Source of the DNA: a virus
Reading direction: 5' to 3' (one strand)
IMG/VR virus record: IMGVR_UViG_3300042445_002008
Coordinates: 1 to 53,276 of that record
Length of the DNA stretch: 53,276 nt
Shown: piece after piece, positions 30,042 to 36,719 of the stretch
Numbering within the stretch: the first letter of the stretch is position 1
Layout: every line of letters begins with the position of its first letter
Made by a program: the position numbers and the translations under genes
Notes under the pieces: generated by a model
Seen by the model: only the letters and a program-made list of their open reading frames with translations
Told to the model about the DNA's origin: nothing
The model's database searches: none

Positions 30042-30605
30042 TTAGTGGTGGAAATCAACAGGGATTAGGTATTGCTTTTGTGGGTTCTTCGCACAGCGTT
30101 CGTGGTAGTCGCGAAGTGAGGCTGTCCAAGAAGATAAGTCATAGATAGCACTCTCATAGTTCCAATCATCACCGAGCAGTTCGATTAGTTTTCCTAGTTT
30201 CCAGAAATCGTGAGCAAGGAATGGAACACCTGCTGGGTTGTATTCATCAACCAAAGTTGATAGGTCTGGAATACCTACTGCTGGAACGCACTCACGCATA
30301 GCCTGTTTGCGATAGCCGAGAAACCTGTCCATTACATAGTCAGCAAGTTCGGGATTGTCTGCGTAGCAGAGGTAGTTAGGAATGGTGTCCTTGTCCAGAG
30401 TGCCAGCCTCAATAAGAGCCTCTTGCTCTGGTGTGATGAAAACCTGACCAGACCAACGCCCAGCGAAGTTCATACTTGCGTAGTCGCTGGCATTGTGCCA
30501 ATCAGACCAAGCGGGGGTGTGGTCGTTTTCTAAGGTCATCTCGATTTCTCGAAACGCCTCCTCTGGGCTGTCTGCCTCGACCAGAATTATTTGGATTGTG
30601 TGAAT
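30042..30605 (-). CDS. Hypothetical protein with probable ATT start
   Basis: 187 aa if read from ATT at 30605. That codon lies five bases after AGAGGAC, the same SD and spacing used by the neighbours with ATG. The alternative, GTG at 30647, lies upstream of this SD in the -10 region (TTGCCA-18-TTTACT). Protein: IQIILVEADSPEEAFREIEM, FAGRWSGQVFITPEQE, YVMDRFLGYRKQAM. Resembles small phage proteins of unknown role. Confidence 0.6.
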   Translation of the reverse strand: MHTIQIILVEADSPEEAFREIEMTLENDHTPAWSDWHNASDYASMNFAGRWSGQVFITPEQEALIEAGTLDKDTIPNYLCYADNPELADYVMDRFLGYRKQAMRECVPAVGIPDLSTLVDEYNPAGVPFLAHDFWKLGKLIELLGDDWNYESAIYDLSSWTASLRDYHERCAKNPQKQYLIPVDFHH

Positions 30606-30719
30606 GGTGTGTCCTCTCGTAAAAGTGCCATAAGAGAAGTAAAGCACACGCCACCGACATTTGGCAAGTTATTACGAAAGTTCGTGAAAAGTGTTTATAA
30701 CGAAATGGTAACGATACGC

Positions 30720-30947
30720 CTAAAAGCCTTGTGGGTCTATGACAGGCGTGTAACACTCATCACATACAAACCAAACTTCATCAGCAGATAGGACAACAGC
30801 AAATGGATAGAACTCGTCAAGGTCAGAGCCGACCACCTCTTCGCAGTTCTCGCACTGAAGTTTCTCTTCAGGTTCAAGGAGACCAGCAGTGATGGCGTGG
30901 GTAATGTCAATGTCGCTCGTGAGCAGATGTACTTCGAAGTGTTCCAT
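30720..30947 (-). CDS. Zinc-ribbon protein, 75 aa
   Basis: 75 aa from ATG at 30947 (or 78 from 30956). EKLQCENCEEVVG and WFVCDECYTPVIDP form one zinc site. AAGATG is a weak SD. Not recognised. Confidence 0.55.
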   Translation of the reverse strand: MEHFEVHLLTSDIDITHAITAGLLEPEEKLQCENCEEVVGSDLDEFYPFAVVLSADEVWFVCDECYTPVIDPQGF

Positions 30948-30992
30948 ACGTAACATCTTAAAACATCTAGCGGTTGCCTATTTTAGGCGCGG

Positions 30993-31244
30993 TTACAGGC
31001 CTGTGTCTCCCAAAGACAAGCCACGGTTCGTGGCACGCCATACACTGGCCGAGTGGTTAGCTTCGATACTCGCCTTGGCTTCAGGGTCCTCATACAGACG
31101 TAGGATGTGGACGCATGGGTCCTCGCCATCTTCGAACGCGGTTTCCTCATCCTGGGTCATAGGCATGCCGTCATGCGTTTCACATACTGGCGGGCCAGCC
31201 CATCCGTTATCAATACCAATCTGTAGCCATGCCTCGAAGTCCAT
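30993..31244 (-). CDS. Hypothetical 83-aa protein
   Basis: 83 aa: MDFEAWLQIGIDNGWAGPPV, CETHDGMPMTQDEETAFEDG, CVHILRLYEDPEAKASIE, SVWRATNRGLS. It resembles a common small actinophage protein (start FxxWLxxGIxxGWxGPPVC) of unknown function. SD AGGAAAGG. Confidence 0.65.
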   Translation of the reverse strand: MDFEAWLQIGIDNGWAGPPVCETHDGMPMTQDEETAFEDGEDPCVHILRLYEDPEAKASIEANHSASVWRATNRGLSLGDTGL

Positions 31245-31518
31245 CGGTTAACCTTTCCTGGCCCTATAGCAGGCCGCTGTCTCGATTCTATCATCTCGAG
31301 CGGTTCAAATATTAGCAACGGTTGCACGCCTGCAAGTTTTTGCATGCCGTGACTCGTCAGTCAAGCTGCGAGCTTCGCACGAATCTTCGTTAAAAGTTTC
31401 CGCCGGATCCGCCTTCACCCGTCGGCGGGACATCGTTCGTTAAAAGTTGATGTCGCCTTCCGGATCCGGGCCCGGCGGCGGGACATCGAATGAGGTTCGT
31501 TAAAAGTTTTACCTGGAG
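31245..31518 (-). repeat. Repeat region with three TTCGTTAAAAGTT copies
   Basis: No SD-supported gene. Two ~57-base direct repeats each have TTCGTTAAAAGTT, then GGATCCG, then CGGCGGGACATCG (31386-31435 and 31436-31489). A third 13-mer is at 31496. Short minus frames starting MSRRR exist in each repeat but lack an SD. A possible promoter for the gene at 31244 is TTGCAG-15-TAATAT with an extended -10. Confidence 0.55.
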
Positions 31519-32304
31519 TTACTCAACTACGCGGAACACGCCAGTCAACTTTGCAAGTACTCGCAATGAGTTGACGTCGGGTACACCGGAAGCTGCGTCT
31601 CCGATATAACCAAGGCTTCGTTGAAAGTTTGCGAAGGCGGCCCTGGTCTTGTGATCAAACTCTCCCCGCGGCGCAGACTTCAAACCAACAGTCATCGAAA
31701 GTGCTACCTGGATGAGCGCGACGTACGGGTGCTTCATGCCAAGTTTGATCGAGGGCCCCTGGATGACTGGAATCTCTTTCGTTAAAAGTTCTCCTGGATC
31801 CGACATCCGGGAAGCTTCAAGCTCAGCTCGTTGAAAGTTTGGGCGGGCGAAGGCGAGCACGTCGTATGCATAGCGGTTACGTCGATACACACCGTTGCGT
31901 GCTGCGAGTCCCTTTGGCGTGCCGCTGTCTGTTTGACCTTCGATGCACTGGAACATCCCATGCTTACTGTAGTGAGAGACGTCGGTTACTATTCCCACGT
32001 GTGGCTGGCCGAGATTCGAATCACTGGCCGTTTGAAAAAAGACGATGTCTCCAGGTTCTGGCCGCGGGAAGATCCGGTTAGTTTTAATGAAGCTCGCCAA
32101 AGCGCTCGCGGTTGATATAAACGACGGCAGATGCAGGCCGGCCTTCTTTGCACAGACGTCAATGAATGGACCTGCCCATGGAATGCCTGGCCGTCCAACT
32201 GCAGAACTAAACATATCGGCTACAGATTGATTCGCCGTGTATCCAACATGGGACTCGGCTTCCTGGATGAGTCGGCTAGCTGCCGTGGATTTCTTTTTGA
32301 ACAT
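31519..32304 (-). CDS. CHAP-like and PG-binding protein lacking the usual Cys
   Basis: 261 aa. N-domain (~15-155) looks like CHAP/NlpC-type amidases: HVGYTANQSVADMFSSAVGR, GIPWAGPFIDVCAKKAGLHL, PGDIVFFQ, GQPHVGIVTDV. In active members the motif is PWC; here it is PWA, with a Cys seven residues later. C-domain (~185-258) is PG_binding_1. It may be inactive and only bind cell wall, or use a shifted Cys. It carries three copies of the AACTTT(T/C)AACGA motif inside the coding sequence. Confidence 0.65.
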   Translation of the reverse strand: MFKKKSTAASRLIQEAESHVGYTANQSVADMFSSAVGRPGIPWAGPFIDVCAKKAGLHLPSFISTASALASFIKTNRIFPRPEPGDIVFFQTASDSNLGQPHVGIVTDVSHYSKHGMFQCIEGQTDSGTPKGLAARNGVYRRNRYAYDVLAFARPNFQRAELEASRMSDPGELLTKEIPVIQGPSIKLGMKHPYVALIQVALSMTVGLKSAPRGEFDHKTRAAFANFQRSLGYIGDAASGVPDVNSLRVLAKLTGVFRVVE

Positions 32305-32455
32305 TTAACGTCTCTTCGATCTGCTGCACAAGCAGCGCGGCCTCGTTGGCCCTTGTAGTTAATCTTACATGCTCGATGCGCGTCGATGCCAACTTTACGT
32401 CATCGGCAAGTTGCCGGGCCAAAGCCTTCGCAAGTTCTAACGTAGTTTCGTTCAT
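32276..32455 (-). CDS. Small helical protein in an overlap chain
   Basis: 59 aa: MNETTLELAKALARQLADDV, then EHVRLTTRANEAALLVQQIE; likely one long helix or coiled coil. SD GGAG lies in the end of the upstream gene (ATGA overlap), and its 3' end overlaps the CHAP-like gene by 29 bases. Not recognised. Confidence 0.6.
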   Translation of the reverse strand: MNETTLELAKALARQLADDVKLASTRIEHVRLTTRANEAALLVQQIEETLNVQKEIHGS

Positions 32456-33471
32456 TCTTTTTCTCCGGCTTCCGGTGACTCGTCAGTCACAATCTCAGCG
32501 TCGACGATCTTTGGATCCGCCGCTTCAACGTCGTTAGAAGTTATCGCGATCCCGGCGTCGTGCAATCTTGCAGCTGCGTCAGCTGCGTTGACCGCGAGTC
32601 TGTTCAAACGTTCAGCAATGATGCTGGCCGCGGGGCGGACATCGATATTGACGTTCGTGTCAAGTTCTACTCCACCCCGGATGCCGGCGCGATCCAAAAT
32701 CTCCGTGGCAGCTTTTAGCTTTACGGGCTCGGACTCCGCGAACTCCATCATAGTCTCGAGGACGTCGACTGCGTAAGGGGCCGCCTGGGTCAACTTTGCA
32801 CGAGCTCGTTCAATGTCATCTCCCGGACGATGTTTGATCGAACGTAGGTGCACGCGACATAGCGAGTCATCCTGTAGACGTCCCGATGACCACAACTGGC
32901 ATCTGATCCCGTCGTCCTTGACGGCGGCACATCTCGTTGGAAGTGTAGCTGGTTGACGTTTACCAGACTTAGGCGGTTCATTCTGTTCTTTAGTCCAAGC
33001 ACGTGTAGCACCTACAACCCAAGGCGGTACGAGATAGTCAGAGGCTTCTTCGGCTAGGAGGTCGTATCCGGTTATGTAATCGCTGTTACGGTTATTAGGG
33101 TCTACAAGGAGAGGCCGCTTCTCTCCCAAAGAGATGATGCGCTTCTGCGTGGCCATCTCCTGGGAGACTGCTTGGATCAATCCGGTTGGCACGCCGTTCG
33201 TTGCATATACCGGGATCCAGTTCATACGAGCTCGACGTAAGATGTGACGGTTCTCATATGTATCTTCGCAGATGCCGCGATCTGTTTCGTCGATGCCGAG
33301 TTCCGATAGGTCTGGACGTAGATTGACAGCGGTGTCAATTTCTATAATAGGTTTCTCTTCAATCGGCTTGCCGAATGGGTCGGTATCGTCGAGCGCTTCG
33401 TTATCCAATGAACGTCCTTCGTTTAAAGTTAGCCGGGCCAGCTGGGGAGAGACTTGTGGCCCGACTAACAT
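32452..33471 (-). CDS. Possible small-terminase-like phage protein
   Basis: 339 aa. Middle: a Cys/His motif CAAVKDDGIRCQLWSSGRL to CRVHLRSIKHRPG (zinc finger). C-terminus: YAVDVLETMMEFAESEPVKL, then KAATEILDRAGIRGGVELDT, a pattern I associate with actinophage small-terminase-like proteins that assess DNA. It lies 26 kb from the large subunit, which weakens the call. No clear SD. Confidence 0.5.
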   Translation of the reverse strand: MLVGPQVSPQLARLTLNEGRSLDNEALDDTDPFGKPIEEKPIIEIDTAVNLRPDLSELGIDETDRGICEDTYENRHILRRARMNWIPVYATNGVPTGLIQAVSQEMATQKRIISLGEKRPLLVDPNNRNSDYITGYDLLAEEASDYLVPPWVVGATRAWTKEQNEPPKSGKRQPATLPTRCAAVKDDGIRCQLWSSGRLQDDSLCRVHLRSIKHRPGDDIERARAKLTQAAPYAVDVLETMMEFAESEPVKLKAATEILDRAGIRGGVELDTNVNIDVRPAASIIAERLNRLAVNAADAAARLHDAGIAITSNDVEAADPKIVDAEIVTDESPEAGEKE

Positions 33472-33641
33472 TTTTTGAGGTTTTATTATCTAAGTTTCAA
33501 CGTCGATAAGAACTTCAGTAGAGGTAGTCTCTTCCGTCGAACTAAGTTTTGACGAAGTTCGATAGTTACATTGTTACATGGAGTTCAAAAAGTTTTTTTC
33601 GCTCGTGGAGAGAGATAGCAGCATTTTCTCTTTACAAACAA

Positions 33642-33695
33642 AAGAAAAACCCTGTAAAATCAAGGGGTCTGATTTTGACAGGGTCTCTTTTTAAA
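33642..33695 (-). terminator. Terminator after the HTH gene
   Basis: ACCCTGT..TGATTTT arms around a short loop, followed on the minus strand by GGTTTTTCTTTTG. Confidence 0.7.
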
Positions 33696-33707
33696 ATGCT
33701 TTGAGAA

Positions 33708-33938
33708 TTAGACGAAAGTTCCGTCTTTCTTTCTCTTGCGATATGCCTTTGAAGTTCTGTTACCTCGGCGTTGTTGTCCTAACTCAAGTTGCTCTTGGAC
33801 TTCGATTGGGTCGACTTGGTAGTTCCATTTGTTGCCAAGGGTGAAGTGTTTCTTCACATAGCCACGCTTGGTGAGATAGGTAATCATCTCTGGGCTGACT
33901 CCGCAGAGTGTCGCAGCGACTTTCCTATCAACCAGCAT
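33708..33938 (-). CDS. MerR/excisionase-like DNA-binding protein
   Basis: 76 aa. DRKVAATLCGVSPEMITYLTKR is a winged-HTH start as in MerR/Xis-type proteins; the C-terminus is strongly basic (RRGNRTSKAYRKRKKDG). Probably binds DNA. It overlaps the small gene upstream by 11 bases. A terminator follows. Confidence 0.65.
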   Translation of the reverse strand: MLVDRKVAATLCGVSPEMITYLTKRGYVKKHFTLGNKWNYQVDPIEVQEQLELGQQRRGNRTSKAYRKRKKDGTFV

Positions 33939-34050
33939 GATTGCACATCCGTTCTAATCTAGCCATCAACTTTTCTTGGGACTCGAATGGTCGCTGGGTC
34001 AGTTGGACTTTGTGGATGGGGCAAAAAGCACTGGCTCTACTTTTTAGCAT
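33928..34050 (-). CDS. 40-aa protein with Cys/His pairs
   Basis: MLKSRASAFCPIHKVQLTQR, then ESQEKLMARLERMCNHAG. CPIH and CNH could bind one zinc. ATG at 34050 has GAGGG upstream, supplied by the overlapping gene before it. Very short, but it fills a gap with correct SD and overlaps both neighbours. Confidence 0.5.
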   Translation of the reverse strand: MLKSRASAFCPIHKVQLTQRPFESQEKLMARLERMCNHAG

Positions 34051-34159
34051 TAGCCCTCTTTTGAGATACTGGGTGACGTTTCTTTGAAGCCTGTAACTTC
34101 TCGAGTTCAGCTTGCTTTTGTTTCTTCGTCTTGAATAGGTTCTTCAACCACTTCTTCAT
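34037..34159 (-). CDS. 40-aa basic protein, overlapping
   Basis: MKKWLKNLFKTKKQKQAELE, then KLQASKKRHPVSQKRANAKK: almost entirely Lys/Arg-rich helix. ATG at 34159 has AAGGA at seven bases. Its first 53 bases lie within the end of the gene at 34107 in another frame. Small basic proteins of this type occur in phages; role unknown. Confidence 0.5.
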   Translation of the reverse strand: MKKWLKNLFKTKKQKQAELEKLQASKKRHPVSQKRANAKK

Positions 34160-34337
34160 TCGTCATTCCTTCTTCCTGCTCGTCTTGAGCATTCTTTGAG
34201 TCTACCCTCTGGGGGTGACATTTTTCACAACTACAATCCCAGACCTTATCGAAATAGGTAATACTAGTTTTACAGTCTTCATGGTTTCCTGTCAAGCACC
34301 ACCCACATCTGGTGCTACCTGTTGCTCCTCGACTCAC
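34107..34337 (-). CDS. Zinc-ribbon protein with acidic tail
   Basis: 76 aa. TRCGWCLTGNHEDCK and WDCSCEKCHPQR give a C4-plus-His metal site; the tail is very acidic (QDEQEEG...DEETKAS). It resembles small actinophage proteins with this Cys layout. GTG start overlaps the preceding stop by four bases (GTGA). Confidence 0.6.
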   Translation of the reverse strand: MSRGATGSTRCGWCLTGNHEDCKTSITYFDKVWDCSCEKCHPQRVDSKNAQDEQEEGMTNEEVVEEPIQDEETKAS

Positions 34338-35002
34338 GCTGGTGGCAACTCGTAGATTACAGATTTGTGATGCTTGACTCGAACGGTTGGCTCGACATAG
34401 GTTTTGAATCCATTGCGATAGGCGTTCATACAGAACGAGTAGTCTTCACCAACATTGGTGTCGAAGTCTAGTTCGAACCATCGAATGTGTTCAATCTTGA
34501 ACCAAGGTCTATCGCACTTCTCAAAGACACCTTGCTTGATTGCCACAAATCCAAATCCGACTCCGAACACTTCGACAGGTTCATCTGCCATAAAGAAATC
34601 TGTCTCATGGACTTTTTCAGGTAGGCCTAGCGCATCTCGGAATGAGCAGGCGACAGTTCCATTTGGATGACTCTGATACAAACCTCCGATGATATCTAGT
34701 TCGTGTTCGTATAACTTTTGGAAGTCCGAGACTTCCCATTCGATATCTGAATCAATCCAGAAGATTTTGTCGTAGGTGTATTGACCTGCTCCAACCTCTC
34801 GGGTATCCCAGTCATTCTGATACAAATCTAAAGCGGTTAGCTCTCGACCTGATGGAATGAATGAACTTGCTTTGGTTAGGAACTTGTAAGTCAGTCCTTG
34901 CGAACTTAGCCAAGCACAAGTCTTGACCAAACTCTCGACAAAGGCTGGCTCCATACTTTTGCCAGGCGTTGCAATGAGAACGTTATAGTGTGGTTTGGAC
35001 AT
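34334..35002 (-). CDS. GT-A-like glycosyltransferase
   Basis: 222 aa from ATG at 35002 (SD GGAAG). NVLIATPGKSMEPAFVESLV starts the fold. The DxD-type motif is in YDKIFWIDSDIEW (~95-107). IIGGLYQSHPNGT, FGVGFGFVAIKQGVFEKC and VGEDYSFCMNAYRNGFKTYV follow the pattern of small GT-A family proteins. It may modify DNA, a virion protein or a cell-wall sugar; the substrate cannot be told. Confidence 0.7.
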   Translation of the reverse strand: MSKPHYNVLIATPGKSMEPAFVESLVKTCAWLSSQGLTYKFLTKASSFIPSGRELTALDLYQNDWDTREVGAGQYTYDKIFWIDSDIEWEVSDFQKLYEHELDIIGGLYQSHPNGTVACSFRDALGLPEKVHETDFFMADEPVEVFGVGFGFVAIKQGVFEKCDRPWFKIEHIRWFELDFDTNVGEDYSFCMNAYRNGFKTYVEPTVRVKHHKSVIYELPPA

Positions 35003-35216
35003 TCTCATCTTCCGGGTAGCACTGACCATTCAGTTCGCAAGTAGTTGGGGTGCTGTCGCAGAGTCCGCAGATTGTTCCCTCTTCGCAGTGGGCGCATTCT
35101 TTCCAAAGGTCTTGGATTGCGTAGCCATCTTCGTCAAACCCAATCTTTGGTATCTGACCTTGGCCCTCGCATTGAGGGCAGGTGTCGTAAACAAAGTTTT
35201 CTTCAAACGCTGACAT
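34983..35216 (-). CDS. DnaJ-type zinc-finger protein
   Basis: 77 aa. DTCPQCEGQGQIP is a CxxCxGxG repeat as in DnaJ; ECAHCEEGTICGLC adds two more pairs. Two zinc sites, no J domain. It overlaps the next gene by 20 bases and donates its SD. Possible chaperone-like or RNA-binding role; function unknown. Confidence 0.6.
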   Translation of the reverse strand: MSAFEENFVYDTCPQCEGQGQIPKIGFDEDGYAIQDLWKECAHCEEGTICGLCDSTPTTCELNGQCYPEDENVQTTL

Positions 35217-35566
35217 TAGAACTCTCCACTCTTAGCATCATCTTCAGGACCTCCAATGCTGGAGAGTCTGTTACTTGTTACCATCCACTGTTGCATGATA
35301 CGGTTCAGTTCTTTCATCGACATAGATGAGAACTTTCTATCCCAGTCTTCTGGATCAACTAGACAAAGTTGGAAGGCCTCGACCATCAACAGCATCCGAC
35401 CCTCTCCAGAGTTTTCCATAATCTCTTGCATCTGCAATAGTGGAATCTCCTCAAGTGAGATTAACTGAACTGCACCCATTGTAGTTTGAATCTCCATCAG
35501 ATCTACAACATCCTTGAATGCCTCGTTAATCATTTTTACTCTGCGATTATCGTCGCGTTTTCCCAT
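35216..35566 (-). CDS. Hypothetical helical protein, tail-chaperone-like
   Basis: 116 aa, all helical: LEEIPLLQMQEIMENSGEG, DPEDWDRKFSSMSMKELNRI, MQQWMVTS. The layout recalls phage tail assembly chaperones (gpG-like), which often end with eL..i...W. No second frame for programmed frameshifting was found, and no tail genes lie nearby, so this stays a weak suggestion. Confidence 0.55.
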   Translation of the reverse strand: MGKRDDNRRVKMINEAFKDVVDLMEIQTTMGAVQLISLEEIPLLQMQEIMENSGEGRMLLMVEAFQLCLVDPEDWDRKFSSMSMKELNRIMQQWMVTSNRLSSIGGPEDDAKSGEF

Positions 35567-35603
35567 CTGTTAATTTCCTTTCTGTTTATTTACTGTAACA
35601 CAC

Positions 35604-36071
35604 TTAGTTCCCTGAACGGCAGTTTCTGCACAATAATGCATCATAGCCTGTTGCTTCAAATTGTACAATACCTTCGCGAGTTGTTGGTACAGGACTAACA
35701 TTACCCTCTGCACCGCACTTATCGCAAATCATATCAATCAGCCACTCAACATCTTTGCCATCGTCATACGATGCCAAGATACCTCGAGCCAATGCATGCT
35801 CTGGTCCAGGTCCCATAGTCTTACGCAAAAACTTGCGAGCATCTCCAGCTAACAACACTGGTCGAACATTCTTACAAGGGCACACCATTCTTGATGGCGT
35901 ACAAAGAACAATCCCACTCGAACTTACAGTGTGACTATTCATCGGATGACCACAGGTGCAGATTCTCTTATCCCTATCCGGGCGAGACATACCTTTGATC
36001 TTTTCTTCAGCGGTTCGAACTTCTTCAACATCGAAGTCAAAGAACTCGAACGGGTTTTCTTTATTTTCCAT
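35604..36071 (-). CDS. Zinc-ribbon protein, 155 aa
   Basis: 155 aa from ATG at 36071 (SD AGGA). CTCGHPMNSHTV to MVCPCKN (~38-68) and ICDKCGAEGNV to LLCRNCRSGN (~115-153) form two zinc sites. Basic link KFLRKTMGPGPEHALARG. Not recognised. Read divergently from the plus-strand block. Confidence 0.6.
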   Translation of the reverse strand: MENKENPFEFFDFDVEEVRTAEEKIKGMSRPDRDKRICTCGHPMNSHTVSSSGIVLCTPSRMVCPCKNVRPVLLAGDARKFLRKTMGPGPEHALARGILASYDDGKDVEWLIDMICDKCGAEGNVSPVPTTREGIVQFEATGYDALLCRNCRSGN

Positions 36072-36387
36072 ATTCACATCCTAGCACAACTTACCAACCT
36101 TTTGTCAACCAAACTTCACAAGTTACCTCGAGTCTACGAGTTCCGATTAAATATTCTGCCACCCTATACACACGCGCACACGCGTATAGTAAATTAAGTT
36201 GACAATCGTAAATAGGTTGACATAGGTTGACATACTATACGTTTTTACCAATTTATTTTTCCTCTTTTCTTATAGTATCTCCAACACCCTTTTTCAGAGA
36301 TACTATACGTTTCGACTTGACATATTTTCCAAAAGCTCATAGTATCCAATACAGAACTAAAAACTAATACTTTAAGGAGTAAGCAAC
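36072..36387. promoter_or_regulatory. Divergent regulatory region with repeated GATACTAT-like sites
   Basis: No gene. ATAGTAT or its complement recurs at least four times (about 36228, 36271, 36299 and 36339) beside CGTATAGTAA near 36182. Three TTGACA hexamers lie between 36198 and 36230. Tandem sites around an excellent promoter at 36317-36345 suggest a repressor- or activator-controlled switch for the plus-strand block. Confidence 0.6.
36317..36345 (+). promoter_or_regulatory. Near-consensus sigma70 promoter
   Basis: TTGACA-17-TAGTAT; the -10 overlaps a CATAGTATCC repeat. It drives the plus-strand block starting at 36388. Confidence 0.8.
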
Positions 36388-36642
36388 ATGCTAACCATGT
36401 CACTCATGCCAATCGCAATTTGGATCGTTTTATTATCTATTTTTTGGCCTCTGACTCTCGGATATGCCATCCAACACCTAACCAAAAATACCAAAGCAAC
36501 CACAATACTGACGTCCATTATTACAGTCACCACTCTTTATTTTGCCCTCACCACCCCATACACATACAACATCTTCTTCTATGCATCTCTGATTTCTGTC
36601 TGCGCAGCTCTCTTTACATGGATGTACGACATGGCTTCATAG
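36388..36642 (+). CDS. Three-TM membrane protein
   Basis: 84 aa with about three hydrophobic helices (WIVLLSIFWPLTLGYAIQ; ILTSIITVTTLYFAL; FFYASLISVCAALFTWMY). SD AAGGAG. First gene behind the regulated promoter. Holin-like topology is possible. Not recognised. Confidence 0.6.
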   Translation: MLTMSLMPIAIWIVLLSIFWPLTLGYAIQHLTKNTKATTILTSIITVTTLYFALTTPYTYNIFFYASLISVCAALFTWMYDMAS

Positions 36643-36690
36643 CCCAAAATAAAGTCAGCCCGCCCCGAATTTGCTACAATTGAAGGGCTT

Positions 36691-36717
36691 GGGAGAGCAT
36701 ACAGAAGGCACTCTCCC
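36691..36717 (+). promoter_or_regulatory. Hairpin holding the ribosome-binding site
   Basis: GGGAGAG / CTCTCCC, seven pairs, 13-base loop. The only SD (GAAGG) is in the loop and the stem ends two bases before the ATG at 36720. An extended -10, TTGCTACAAT, lies at 36671-36680. The fold would bring the SD close to the start codon or could modulate access. Confidence 0.55.
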
Positions 36718-36719
36718 CA

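Noticed and set aside
35216-35566. Programmed frameshift in a tail-chaperone pair
   Set aside because: No slippery heptamer leading into a longer second frame and no tape-measure gene nearby.
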